DNA of 64,000 nucleotides. Origin: Clostridia bacterium (GTDB lineage Bacteria; Bacillota; Clostridia; Oscillospirales; Acutalibacteraceae). The stretch spans positions 37,661 through 101,660 of the forward strand of contig JAGAKX010000061.1 of the NCBI GenBank assembly GCA_017625435.1. The letters are read 5' to 3'. Under the pieces are notes generated by a model. That model searched no databases. It was not told where the DNA came from and saw only the letters and a program-made list of their open reading frames with translations. This document shows, piece by piece, positions 41,913-51,552 of the stretch (positions are counted from its first letter, which is position 1; every line of letters begins with the position of its first letter). A program made the position numbers and the translations under genes.

Positions 41913-44900
41913 TTAAGCCATAATTGATTTTAACAGATTCACTATTCTTTCAAGCATAGACTGAATCATATTAAGTAATTTAGTGAAGTTTTCTGTAATC
42001 TGCTCAATGAAGTCCTTTTCTTCCTCTGCGCCTGTATCGCCTTCGGGAGTTGTTGAAGGTCCTTCGGGCATTTCAACAACGGGAGGAGCTTCGGGTGTGG
42101 GAATGTCAGGAATCTCTTCTGTTTCGAGGGTATTGGGTTCAGCCTCTTCTGCAGGAGCTGCCATCATCATTCTGATTCTGGGCATTGCGGACATCATCAT
42201 AACACCCATATTGAGACCGCTGGCAAGCTTCACGGTATCAACAACAAGAATGTTGCTGCTGTTGTTTGTAATGGTAATCGTACCTGTAGTGCCTTCTGAG
42301 AATTCAATGCCGTCAATTCTGTAGTACATTTCAGCCACGTGGTCAACTGTATAAGCTTTACTTATAGTCGTTGTTCCGTTGTTTGCTGCGATTGTTGCGT
42401 TTGCAACACCGTTAATTGCACGAAGGCTTATCATAGCTTTAGCCGCGTTGGAGGTTGAGAAAACATTGATAGCAATTGATTTTCCGGGCTGAAGATAGAG
42501 CTCATTCTTGGGACCGATGTTTGTATAACTGCTGAAGCCGTAGTCCTGCTGTTCATATTCGGAATCCTTGATCTTTTCAATGAAAGCAATACCTGTATTT
42601 TCAGCATTTGTAACCTCGTCAGCAGTAAGAAGATTGTCGGCAACATTGAAGAACTGTGCACCCTGCTCATATTCGGGATAGTTTCCGTCGTGGTTGCCGA
42701 ATGTGGGCTGATATATTCTGAATCCGTCAAAATAGTTTGTAAGGACGTCAAACTCTCTGTCGGTATCAAGATTTGTGCTGAAGAATCCGAAGGTTGTTGC
42801 AACATCTGCACCAGTACCGCCGTTAAGCACGGAGTTTTCATCACAGAAGGTCACTTCAATGTCTTCACCGAGAAGTTCTTCCATTTCAGCATACATAAGT
42901 ATTGCTTCCTTTGCTTCCTCTGTGAAGTCTGCTGTGTAGAAGCCTACACCCTCTTCTGTGTCGCGCATACCGAAGGTAGCAACGGGATTTCTCTGTCCTA
43001 CCATAGAATTGAGATATGCGGAGGTAACTTCAACTGTGTACTTGCCGAAACCGCTGGTGTTTTCGTGGTGAACAATGGGCACCTGATTGATTCTGTGGTT
43101 ATTGCCGTAAAGACTGCTGTCGGAAAGGTAAGTATCTGTGATGTAAACCTTTTCTACCTTATTATCGGCATTTCTTATTGTTACGATGTAAATACCGGTG
43201 TCCTCACCGCAGGAGCCGTAAAGGTCAATTGCAGTACCTGTATAGTCAAACTTAAGGGTATCACTTCTGAGGTTCATATCATTTACCTCAGATGTGTATA
43301 CGCTACCGTGAGAGAAGCCGGCACCTTCATTTTTGTAGTTGCTGTCATAACCGTAAACGTCGTTTGTGCTTGTAAGATTCTGACTGAAATCGAAGGCTTC
43401 ATTTTTGCTTAATGTCCACTTCTGATTTCCTGCTACCTGAGGAGTTGCAAGCTCTTCTTCAAAGTATACGTTTGATGCAGGTACAACGTTAATCTTGAAC
43501 CAGTCATAAGTTTCATCGGGACGCTTAATTAAGCAGTAACCGGAGTTGTTTGAGCCTGTGCCGTCGGGCTTGAGACCGTAAACAAGGTCCTGATTACCGT
43601 TTACTGTTTTAATGGTTACATTGTTCTTGCCATAATCTTCTGTAAGCTCTGTCTTATAAGTACTCTGCTTACGGGGCTGGTCGTCAATAGAACAAAGTGT
43701 ACCGTTAACATCCGTATCAAGCATTCCGATACCGTAGTCAAGCACATAAGTATATTCGGGTATGTTTATGTACTCAGTAGGATACCCCTTACGTTTTATT
43801 CCGTTCTTCAGATAAATACCTGTGTTTTCATCTATGGTAATAGCTTCATTGTTTATTGCTTCCGGTTTTAATGTAAGGCCTGAAATTGTTACAACTAATT
43901 TTTTTGCATTTCCGTTGGATATATTTGCTGTTGAAACATAGTGATCGGAAAAATCAAATCCCTTAATATTCAATGTGTATGCATCAGTGGCTACCATCAT
44001 ACCGCTATTGAAATCTGGTGCCAATTGACTTGCGATTACCTGCTTTGTTTCTTCATCAAAATATAAGCGTCCGAGACCATCATATTTTGCGTCAATGGTA
44101 GAGCATTCAAAATCATCTAAAGATAGATTAGTTGCGTCAAAAAACTGGCCAATATTCTCACAAATTGATGTGCTTTCATCAATTCGCAAATAAGCTTTAG
44201 TGCTGTTTGTGATTGATGATGATAATAGATTTGATGCGAAGTCAGATACAGAAACATTAGAAGTTTGTTCCCACGAATAATCAATATTTGTGTGTTTGTT
44301 TGGCAGACCTGGAGAAGTAAGACTTTCAGCGCTAATATAGTTGGAAGAGGTATAATCAAAGAAGTTGGAAGTATTGGAACCATTGTATGAACCTACCTTA
44401 ACAGAATATATGAAAGACCCATATTCTTTGCACTCCTTTGCTCTTGCTATCGCTTCGTTTGCTCGTTGATCTGATATGTCTTGAGCACATGTGATTAAGA
44501 TTGTGCAAGCAGCTTTACTTCCTGTGGGGGTGTAATCTTGACCGCAATTGCTAAAAGTATTTGCAGCTCGAGATAATCCCGTTGAAGGCTGTGGGGTTCG
44601 GTCCGTTGCGCTTGAAACAGTTAAAGCATTGACTTGATTCCTAAATGCATTAAAGTTTGAACTGCTAAAAAATACTTTTGTAAAATCAGTTCCGGCAACT
44701 GTAGTTGATTGAGTGATTGAGCCAGAATCAGAAACCATATATGAAGTTGCATAAATTGATTCATTAAAAGAAATGAGTGAAACTCTATGGTCTGAATCTG
44801 TATTAGCAATTTTGTACGATATTGAATTGACAATATTTTTCATTGCTTCCAGGTTTGAAACAGTTTCATAACTGTAGTGAACACCTGTGTATACCGTTTT

Positions 44901-47900
44901 TTTGTATCTTGGGTCAATAAGACCAGTTGCAGAGTATCCTTCTATCAAAACACACTCCTCCCAGGAGGGTTCTGTGTCTCTGACTGTTCCGTTGCTCATA
45001 AGATAGTAATTTTTTCCATTTGCAGTATACCAAAGTTTAACCCACTGCTTTTTGTTTTCTTTTTTGTGAGCCATACAACTGATTCTGTAGAAATTTCCAT
45101 CTGTATGCATGTAGTATATGTTGCCCGTATATACTTTGTCGCAATTGTCCATGTCAGCAATATTTTTATCGCCAGCCGCATTTTCAAAACTTAATGTGTC
45201 TGATGTGCCCCACCTTTTAAAGCTAGTAACACCAGAACTGTCGGACATTGACCCGGATGTGTCAAGTACAAAGATAAAATCAGTAGGACGTTCATGGTCT
45301 ATATCCATATACTGAACAGCTGCGGTTGCATAGGTCTCGAGGTTAATTGTGTATGTGCCGTCTGCCTGAAGTTCCGCATTAAGGTCAGTATAAACGTCTG
45401 TTTCAAGGGTTGATGCATAGGGGTCCTGAACACGCTTATAAATGTGCATTATCTTGTAGTCGCCGGGTACTGCTTCATCAGCAGAGGGATTTGCAGGTTC
45501 TATATGGAAAGTACCCTTTACCTCTTCAAGACCGTTGTAAACGGGAAGATAACCTGTCTGACCGTGGTTCTTGTAAAGATATGTGTATTTATCAAGCTGC
45601 TCCTGAGTATAACCTGCATTACACCATAATGTGTGTCTCCAGTCTGTGATATTAAAGTTGCCGTTACTGCCAACAATTCCGCAATATTCAATACCTGAAT
45701 TCAGTGTGAATACCTCGTGGGCAAAGCAAAGGTATCTGTTGTTTCCGTAATAATAGTCGGAGTTAAGGAAGCTGTATCCGCCTGTGCCGTTTGGGGTAAT
45801 AGTCCAGCGTATTGATTTTCTGTTATCGTCGTTTTCGTCAATATAGAGTACCTCAGTTCCGTTATCAAGCATACCTGTTGAATAGCTTGTTAAGGGATAA
45901 CCGATAATACCCATTGAATGATTCGTATATTCAGCGTAAGCTTCACTTTCATTCAGCTTTTTCGGAAGCTTTGCACCACCGTAACCGCCGAAGGAGTCAA
46001 CAGCATAAAGAATGTTTTTCTGGGTGACAGGGTCTTTTTCTGCTGATTCAAATACAAGAATGTATTCTTCACCGTCTACAATTTCAGAAGCATTATCAAT
46101 TTTTTCGTAGTACATTGATTTTATTTCTTCAACAGGTCTCTCAACCCCGTTTATTGTATGCTGGTCAATTTTCCAAATAACATCAATGGGTTCGGGACAT
46201 TTGTTGGATTCTTTTGCTCTGTAGGTATATGCAGCACTTTCACCGAACATATAAAGGTAATCTTCAATAACGCAGAGTGCTTCACCCATGTAGAGCATCT
46301 TTGTTCTGCCTGCATCACCGGAACCACCGCCGAAACGGTTAAGTGTGCCGGTAAGGGTATGACATCTTCTTTCTCTGCCGTTAATTGTAAGTGTTGTGTT
46401 GCCGGGTGAATAAATATCCATATCGCCGATTATAAGCTCACGGACATGGTTTGTTGATTCAGAACGGCTCCAGGAACGGCTGATGTAGATTTTACCCTTA
46501 TCGACCATAGCATACTGAACTCTGTCGATGTTTGTAAGACCTACAACGTAAGTGGGGTTTCCTGCACAACCGATACCTTCATAGTGCTTATCGGGAGTGA
46601 AGCCGTTTGCTTCTGCATATTCTGAAATTGACAAGTCGGTTATTACGAAATCTCGGTCTGCTGAAATATTATCCTGGTCGAAACGGATATTGTATGAACC
46701 GGAGAAGCTTCCGTCTGTGCTCTGTGTTGTAGGCCAGGTGGAGTCTGCACCCGTGGGCTTAAGACCGGCAGTGAACACCATTTCATAGTGATATCTGCCG
46801 TCACCAAGATTTGTTATAATCGTCTGAGAGGACTGCTTGACATTGGTGTGTTTGTTTCCTGCGTTGGTTGCAAACAGATATATGTCTGTTTGATTGTTGC
46901 TTGATATAAATTCTATCTTGTACTTTACGCCTTCTTTAAGCTCAGCTTTTGCAAAATTAGAAGTAAATTCACCAACATTTATTCCGCCGTAGGTAATTGA
47001 ACCTCTGATTTCAGCATTTGCACCGTCATAGTTTGTTGCAGTCCATGTGATATTTGAACCGTCTTTTGAACCGGTTCCGTTGCCGGTTGTGATGTTGATT
47101 AAATTGAAATTCTTTGAAAGATAGTACCATTCTTCCTCTGAAGAATTGCCGACAAGCTTATATCCCATAAGCATACTTTTGAGATCTGAATTGTTGTATG
47201 CATAATTGGTGTATCTGGAATCATCATACCAATGGAAGTTACCTGCCCAGAGAACACCGTCATCATAGCAGCAATAGGATGTTTTTGCTGCTGCGTTTCC
47301 GTCCGGAGGGGTAAGCTCAGCTGAGCAGTCAATGCTGCCCCAGGGGTGAATGTTCTTTACGGTTTCTTTTGCAACATCCATTTCGGAAAGCGGAATGTAA
47401 CTGATGTTTGAACCGTCGTCTGCAAAGTAAAAGTTGTATTCTGATGCTGCGATACCGCCGCCGTGAGAATTGTTTGCAACTGTATGTTCGGCATCATTGT
47501 ATATTTTGAAAAGTGCAACAAATTCAGTTGTTACAGCGTCAAGAGCGTAAATGACAGAAGGTCTTCCTTGACCGCTTGCATCATAGGCGGAAATAAGAAT
47601 CCATTCCTTTGCCTTCCAGTACGTCATACCCTGAGGGGTATAGTCGTCATTATCACCAAGACCGGGAATAACAAAGTTTGTGGGCCAGTTTGTGTCTGAA
47701 CCGCCGAAAAATCTTGACTGATAACCGGCATAGAGAGATTCATAGTTTGAAACAACTCTCTGCTGAGTTATACCGCCGAGGGTTACGGCAGCATCAGCCT
47801 CAACGCCGAACAGGGAGAGATCTGCACCGGGGATTATTACCACGGAGAAAATCATCAACGCTGAAAGCACTAAGGCTAAAAATCGTTTGCTTGTTTTCAT
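41913..47900 (-). CDS. Giant secreted VWA-domain surface protein
   Basis: The protein has 1995 residues. A signal peptide (LALVLSALMIFSVVIIPGA) ends near VEADA. Residues about 40-560 look like a beta-propeller/lectin-type region (PQGMTYWKAKEWILISAYD). Near residue 877 FIFVLDTSGSMSDSS gives a VWA MIDAS (DxSxS); before the first VWA helix (LEAMKNIVNSI) is an insertion of about 120 residues. Later come Ig-like beta domains. The end is Pro/Glu-rich and closes with an amphipathic helix. No LPXTG or other sorting motif was seen. The start overlaps the radical SAM stop (ATGA) with GGAGG inside that gene, indicating coupling. About 43860-45260 has lower GC than the rest. Confidence 0.85.
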   Translation of the reverse strand: MKTSKRFLALVLSALMIFSVVIIPGADLSLFGVEADAAVTLGGITQQRVVSNYESLYAGYQSRFFGGSDTNWPTNFVIPGLGDNDDYTPQGMTYWKAKEWILISAYDASGQGRPSVIYALDAVTTEFVALFKIYNDAEHTVANNSHGGGIAASEYNFYFADDGSNISYIPLSEMDVAKETVKNIHPWGSIDCSAELTPPDGNAAAKTSYCCYDDGVLWAGNFHWYDDSRYTNYAYNNSDLKSMLMGYKLVGNSSEEEWYYLSKNFNLINITTGNGTGSKDGSNITWTATNYDGANAEIRGSITYGGINVGEFTSNFAKAELKEGVKYKIEFISSNNQTDIYLFATNAGNKHTNVKQSSQTIITNLGDGRYHYEMVFTAGLKPTGADSTWPTTQSTDGSFSGSYNIRFDQDNISADRDFVITDLSISEYAEANGFTPDKHYEGIGCAGNPTYVVGLTNIDRVQYAMVDKGKIYISRSWSRSESTNHVRELIIGDMDIYSPGNTTLTINGRERRCHTLTGTLNRFGGGSGDAGRTKMLYMGEALCVIEDYLYMFGESAAYTYRAKESNKCPEPIDVIWKIDQHTINGVERPVEEIKSMYYEKIDNASEIVDGEEYILVFESAEKDPVTQKNILYAVDSFGGYGGAKLPKKLNESEAYAEYTNHSMGIIGYPLTSYSTGMLDNGTEVLYIDENDDNRKSIRWTITPNGTGGYSFLNSDYYYGNNRYLCFAHEVFTLNSGIEYCGIVGSNGNFNITDWRHTLWCNAGYTQEQLDKYTYLYKNHGQTGYLPVYNGLEEVKGTFHIEPANPSADEAVPGDYKIMHIYKRVQDPYASTLETDVYTDLNAELQADGTYTINLETYATAAVQYMDIDHERPTDFIFVLDTSGSMSDSSGVTSFKRWGTSDTLSFENAAGDKNIADMDNCDKVYTGNIYYMHTDGNFYRISCMAHKKENKKQWVKLWYTANGKNYYLMSNGTVRDTEPSWEECVLIEGYSATGLIDPRYKKTVYTGVHYSYETVSNLEAMKNIVNSISYKIANTDSDHRVSLISFNESIYATSYMVSDSGSITQSTTVAGTDFTKVFFSSSNFNAFRNQVNALTVSSATDRTPQPSTGLSRAANTFSNCGQDYTPTGSKAACTILITCAQDISDQRANEAIARAKECKEYGSFIYSVKVGSYNGSNTSNFFDYTSSNYISAESLTSPGLPNKHTNIDYSWEQTSNVSVSDFASNLLSSSITNSTKAYLRIDESTSICENIGQFFDATNLSLDDFECSTIDAKYDGLGRLYFDEETKQVIASQLAPDFNSGMMVATDAYTLNIKGFDFSDHYVSTANISNGNAKKLVVTISGLTLKPEAINNEAITIDENTGIYLKNGIKRKGYPTEYINIPEYTYVLDYGIGMLDTDVNGTLCSIDDQPRKQSTYKTELTEDYGKNNVTIKTVNGNQDLVYGLKPDGTGSNNSGYCLIKRPDETYDWFKINVVPASNVYFEEELATPQVAGNQKWTLSKNEAFDFSQNLTSTNDVYGYDSNYKNEGAGFSHGSVYTSEVNDMNLRSDTLKFDYTGTAIDLYGSCGEDTGIYIVTIRNADNKVEKVYITDTYLSDSSLYGNNHRINQVPIVHHENTSGFGKYTVEVTSAYLNSMVGQRNPVATFGMRDTEEGVGFYTADFTEEAKEAILMYAEMEELLGEDIEVTFCDENSVLNGGTGADVATTFGFFSTNLDTDREFDVLTNYFDGFRIYQPTFGNHDGNYPEYEQGAQFFNVADNLLTADEVTNAENTGIAFIEKIKDSEYEQQDYGFSSYTNIGPKNELYLQPGKSIAINVFSTSNAAKAMISLRAINGVANATIAANNGTTTISKAYTVDHVAEMYYRIDGIEFSEGTTGTITITNNSSNILVVDTVKLASGLNMGVMMMSAMPRIRMMMAAPAEEAEPNTLETEEIPDIPTPEAPPVVEMPEGPSTTPEGDTGAEEEKDFIEQITENFTKLLNMIQSMLERIVNLLKSIMA
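43860..45260. other. AT-rich mosaic segment within the giant VWA gene
   Basis: Two hand-counted 60-base samples (44161-44220 and 44701-44760) each contain 20 G or C (33%). Samples outside, 43081-43140 and 46021-46080, contain 26 and 24 (43% and 40%). Codon use also shifts toward A/T-rich choices. The segment covers most of the VWA domain after its MIDAS motif. It may be a recombined allele of the domain. Boundaries are approximate. Confidence 0.5.
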
Positions 47901-49018
47901 TTTTTCATTACCTCCTGAAAACCTGAATCTTTACAATTCATTTCTTCAATGAAATTTTTACAAAGTCTGCTGTATTCCTGAGCCTTTTTGCAGGCATATT
48001 CGGGAACACCGTCAAAATTTCCCGTCTCGGCAAGGGTTACCGCCGCACATACGTCGCAAATCTTGACGTAGGGGCAGGTCCTGCATTCCTTCGGGAGAAT
48101 TATATTTTCACGGGCACGGTGAATTTCTTCCCAGGCTCCGTTAAAATCCGTAATTTTAACTGTCGGTACATTCATCATACCGCAGGGTCTCATTTCGCCG
48201 TCATAGGTTACCCAGAAGGTGGATAACCCTGCACGGCATTTAATTTTTTCTCCGCAGTCGGAAATATCCGTCGGGGGAGAGTAGTCCTCTTTACCGAGGG
48301 CGTATTTCAGCATATTCTCGTCACCGAGAAGCCGCCGTTGCCATAAAAAGTGCTCTTTTGCCGCTTCAACCGGGGAAAGTCTTACGGGCTCACCCGAGCA
48401 CCTTACGGGGGGATACATATAGGTCACGGGTTGAATTCTGTACCCGTACTCTTTTGCGAAGCTCTGCACCCTTTCGCAGTCCCCGAAATTCTCGGGAGTT
48501 ACGGAAAAATTAAGCTTCACAGAGATTTCTGCCTCCCGTAGTTTTTTTAGTGCCGTCATCACCTTGTCGAAGGCCTTTTTGTCGCCGCAAAGTGCTTCGT
48601 AAGTTTCTCCTGAAGCACCGTAAAGAGTGATGTTAAGCCGTGACGGGGGATGATTCTTGAAAAGCTCAATCTTTTTATCGTCAATCAGCACACCGTTGGT
48701 GTTTACGGAAACTACCATACCCGCTTTTTTGCAGGCAAAGTAGATTTCATCAAAGTCTTGCCGTAAAAGGGGCTCTCCGCCAGTCAACAGAACTGTAAAC
48801 AGCCCTCGGTTTTTTGCATCATCAATGAGCTTTAACCACCAAGCGGTGTCTTTCTCACGGGACTGCGCCTCTTTGTCATTCTCCCGTTTGTGTATGTAAC
48901 ACATTTTACAGTCAAGAGGACAGCGGGCAGTCAGCTCAAATGACCCTGCAAGGGGTGTGCCGTTTTTGTCAGCATTAAAAAACATACGGTTTAGCAGGAT
49001 ATCATAGTCAATCGTCAC
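47897..49018 (-). CDS. Radical SAM/SPASM enzyme
   Basis: The protein has 373 residues. The radical SAM cluster motif is CPLDCKMC (Cys33, Cys37, Cys40), followed by the GGEPLLR SAM-binding motif near residue 79. The C-terminal SPASM domain has CGEKIKCRAG, GEMRPCGMM, then CRTCPYVKICDVCA and later Cys, enough for one or two auxiliary clusters. Such enzymes modify peptides and proteins (PqqE, anaerobic sulfatase-maturating enzyme, thioether makers). The stop overlaps the start of the giant VWA gene. HPrK-like kinase and PqqD-like neighbours support a peptide- or protein-modifying role. Confidence 0.92.
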   Translation of the reverse strand: MTIDYDILLNRMFFNADKNGTPLAGSFELTARCPLDCKMCYIHKRENDKEAQSREKDTAWWLKLIDDAKNRGLFTVLLTGGEPLLRQDFDEIYFACKKAGMVVSVNTNGVLIDDKKIELFKNHPPSRLNITLYGASGETYEALCGDKKAFDKVMTALKKLREAEISVKLNFSVTPENFGDCERVQSFAKEYGYRIQPVTYMYPPVRCSGEPVRLSPVEAAKEHFLWQRRLLGDENMLKYALGKEDYSPPTDISDCGEKIKCRAGLSTFWVTYDGEMRPCGMMNVPTVKITDFNGAWEEIHRARENIILPKECRTCPYVKICDVCAAVTLAETGNFDGVPEYACKKAQEYSRLCKNFIEEMNCKDSGFQEVMKK

Positions 49019-49043
49019 ACCATCACTCCTGTCCGTATAATAT

Positions 49044-49895
49044 TCAGTTTTGTATCTGTAATTCCTGTTCCAGCGCCTTTACTGCATTTTCATCGGGGGT
49101 GCAGGAAAGGAGAATAACGGGAACGGATTTTATCAGTTTAATAAGCAGGTCAATACATTTTCTTTGTTCATCGGGAGCAGAAAAATCGAGGTGAATGTTT
49201 CCCAATAGCTCCGTTATAGCTGCAACACCTGAAAGCCTCTGCACGGAGTTTGTCTCAGCTTGTCTGAGAAGCACAACCGCTTTTAACGGCACCGTCTTGT
49301 TTTTACAAATGCCGCTTGTTCCGCAGAAGGGAACGCCTGAGGCAAACACACAATTTTCTTCAATAATCACACCGGTTTTGTCACCGTTGATTATATCTGC
49401 ATTGCGATACTTTTTCCACAAATCTGCCTGAGTACTTTTTCCCGTACCTGAGGGGGCTGAAAAGATTATTCCCTGTCCATTGTAATCTATAAAAGAAGCG
49501 TGAAACAGAAGCACGCTTTCCGTCAGCATAAGCTGAGGAAACGCAACCGTCGTCCAGAAATATCTGTCACCTAAAAGCACATTAGCATTCCGTTTAACGA
49601 CTGAAGTTTCGCTGTGTCGGGATGAATCATTGCTGTATACTGTGACAGACCCGTCATCTGTCCCCATTTTTGCGTATCGGCAAAAAGTATCACCTTCACG
49701 AAGCACCGCAATGCCGTTAGTGTTAAAGTGCAAATCGCAATGGGGGTAAGAAATACCGTCAACTGCATTTACCGTGATGTTTATGTCGCAGTCAGCGGGT
49801 TGCGGCTCGGCAAATTCCGCTAAAAAAGAGTTCTCCGGGAGAAAAGGAGAGGAAACACGGATGTTTTTATTGCAAATTCTAAGAAATCTTTCCAT
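49044..49895 (-). CDS. HPrK/PEPCK-like kinase (HPr-kinase-related)
   Basis: The protein has 283 residues. LLFHASFIDYNGQGIIFS leads to Walker A SAPSGTGKSTQADLW near residues 150-165, then IINGDKTGVI, as in HPr kinase. The true HPrK signature and the phosphatase-associated acidic loop are incomplete. Related kinases occur with PqqD-like proteins in RiPP clusters and with exosortase and polysaccharide loci. It might phosphorylate a precursor peptide or regulator. It is the first gene of the operon behind a consensus promoter. Confidence 0.8.
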   Translation of the reverse strand: MERFLRICNKNIRVSSPFLPENSFLAEFAEPQPADCDINITVNAVDGISYPHCDLHFNTNGIAVLREGDTFCRYAKMGTDDGSVTVYSNDSSRHSETSVVKRNANVLLGDRYFWTTVAFPQLMLTESVLLFHASFIDYNGQGIIFSAPSGTGKSTQADLWKKYRNADIINGDKTGVIIEENCVFASGVPFCGTSGICKNKTVPLKAVVLLRQAETNSVQRLSGVAAITELLGNIHLDFSAPDEQRKCIDLLIKLIKSVPVILLSCTPDENAVKALEQELQIQN

Positions 49896-49927
49896 AAAAA
49901 CGCATATTCCTACATATTAATAAAAGT

Positions 49928-49956
49928 ATTATAATACCTCCTGACTGCGTTGTCAA
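49928..49956 (-). promoter_or_regulatory. Perfect consensus promoter of the radical SAM/giant-protein operon
   Basis: On the minus strand TTGACA (complement of 49951-49956), exactly 17 bases, TATAAT (complement of 49928-49933). A second TTGACA lies at 49967-49972. Transcription should begin near 49921. Confidence 0.85.
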
Positions 49957-50010
49957 TAAACAATTTTGTCAATTTCACAGCATTTTTTTGAAGTATATAT
50001 CCGAATGGTG

Positions 50011-50039
50011 TTGAGAAATCTGAAAATATGTGCTATTAT
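50011..50039 (+). promoter_or_regulatory. Promoter of the PqqD-like gene
   Basis: TTGAGA at 50011-50016, 17 bases, TATTAT at 50034-50039 with an extended TGc. It is divergent from the operon promoter, only about 55 bases away, so one regulator could control both. Confidence 0.75.
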
Positions 50040-50057
50040 ACCTTTTGAGGTGATTTT

Positions 50058-50333
50058 ATGGCAGATGAAATGTTTTGCTTGAAGGACGGTTTTGTGCTCC
50101 GCGAAATTGCAGGAGAATTTCTTGCCGTGCCCGTAAATTCCGTTGAAAATTCCTCTCAGCTTATTGTTCTTAATCCCGTCAGCGCAGAAATCTGGAAGCT
50201 GCTTGAGAATGAGAAAACTGTAGCTCAGCTGGTTGACGGAATTACATCGGAATTCTCTGTTTCCCGAGAGGAAGCCGAGGCTGATATCGTTGCTTTTCTT
50301 GAGCAGCTGAAAGAACTTAACTTTTTGAAATAA
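50058..50333 (+). CDS. PqqD-family protein (RiPP recognition element fold)
   Basis: The protein has 91 residues. KDGFVLREIAGEFLAVPV, LNPVSAEIWKLLENEKTV and VSREEAEADIVAFLEQLKEL follow the PqqD/RRE pattern of beta-hairpins plus three helices. PqqD proteins bind precursor leaders and present them to the radical SAM partner. The strong GAGGTGAT site and divergent promoter place it with the operon at 49895-41664. Fused or standalone PqqD-like proteins also occur with HPrK-related kinases in surface-polymer loci. Confidence 0.85.
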   Translation: MADEMFCLKDGFVLREIAGEFLAVPVNSVENSSQLIVLNPVSAEIWKLLENEKTVAQLVDGITSEFSVSREEAEADIVAFLEQLKELNFLK

Positions 50334-50464
50334 CAGCAAAAAATTGTCATATTAAAATTATTAATGTTCAGTAAAATTGCAAGAAAATGGCAAAGAAATT
50401 TGTTGGAAAATACTTTTCTGTGCAAAAATTTGATATTATAAAATTATAACTCAGAGGTATAAAA

Positions 50465-51534
50465 ATGCTTGAAAGAAATGTAAATCTTGAGGGGGCAAGT
50501 ATCCTTGTAACAGGTGCCGCAGGCTTTGTCGGCTATCACCTTGTGCTTGAGCTTCTGGAGACTGTTCCCGGTGTAAAAATTGTCGGTCTTGACAATATGA
50601 ACGACTATTATGATGTGTCTATAAAAGACTTCCGTCTCGGTGAAATCGATAAAAAAATCAAGGAAAAAAGCGGTTCCTCCTGGGAGTTTATCAGGGGGGA
50701 TATTTCCGATAAAGCACTCATTGATTCGTGCTTCGAAAAGTACGGATTTGATGTTGTTGTGAATCTTGCAGCTCAGGCAGGTGTCAGATATTCAATCACA
50801 AATCCCGATGCCTATATAAAGAGCAATGTTATCGGCTTTTATAACATTCTTGAGGCCTGCAGAAATTTCCCCGTAAAGCATCTTGTATATGCAAGCTCTT
50901 CAAGTGTTTACGGAACCAACAAGAAGATTCCATACAGCACGGAGGATAAGGTTGATAACCCCGTAAGCCTTTATGCAGCAACAAAAAGAGCAACGAGCTT
51001 TTTGCTCATTCCTACTCAAAGCTTTATAATATTCCTTCAACGGGGCTTCGCTTCTTTACTGTTTACGGTCCTGCAGGAAGACCCGATATGGCATATTTCG
51101 GATTCACAAACAAGCTGATTAATAATGAAGATATCGAAATATTCAATTTCGGAAACTGCAAGCGAGATTTTACTTACGTTGACGATATTGTTGAGGGTGT
51201 AAAGCGCATTATGATGTGTGCTCCCGAGAAGGAGACCGGTGAGGACGGACTTCCCGTGCCTCCATACAGGGTTTATAATATCGGCAATTCAAGTCCCGAA
51301 AACCTTCTCGATTTTGTAGATATTCTTCAGCAGGAGTTGGTTTCTGCCGGTGTGCTGCCTGCGGATTATGATTTCGAGGCTCACAAGAAGCTTGTGCCTA
51401 TGCAGCCCGGCGATGTTCCCGTGACTTATGCTGATACAAGTGCACTTGAACGGGATTTCGGATTTAAGCCTTCTACCTCTCTTCGTGAAGGCTTACGGCG
51501 TTTCGCTGAGTGGTATAAAAGCTTCTATATGTAA
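50465..51534 (+). pseudogene. NAD-dependent nucleotide-sugar epimerase with a one-base frameshift
   Basis: Two overlapping frames, 50465-51118 and 51088-51534, together encode an extended SDR of about 356 residues. The first has LVTGAAGFVGYHL and the catalytic VSLYAATK end; the second has GPAGRPDMAYF-type continuation, NFGNCKRDFTYVDDIVEG and YNIGNSSP. Reading continues correctly if one A is added in the A5 run at 50983-50987. Homology is to UDP-glucuronate 4-epimerase/GalE-like enzymes used for polysaccharides. The shift could be a sequencing error, phase variation or true inactivation. Programmed slippage lacks the usual heptamer. Confidence 0.8.
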
Positions 51535-51552
51535 ATTTTTTATGAACAGTCC

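Noticed and set aside
42690..43412. 240-codon open frame on the plus strand
   Set aside because: It is antisense to the giant VWA gene, has no ribosome site and its translation has no recognisable motif.
41664..50333. Lasso-peptide or SCIFF/ranthipeptide cluster
   Set aside because: There is no asparagine-synthetase-like cyclase or B2 protease, and the peptide does not have six Cys in 45 residues.
50975..50995. Programmed -1 ribosomal frameshift in the epimerase
   Set aside because: The 0-frame codons around the A5 run do not form an X-XXY-YYZ heptamer and no clear stimulatory hairpin was seen; an indel is simpler.
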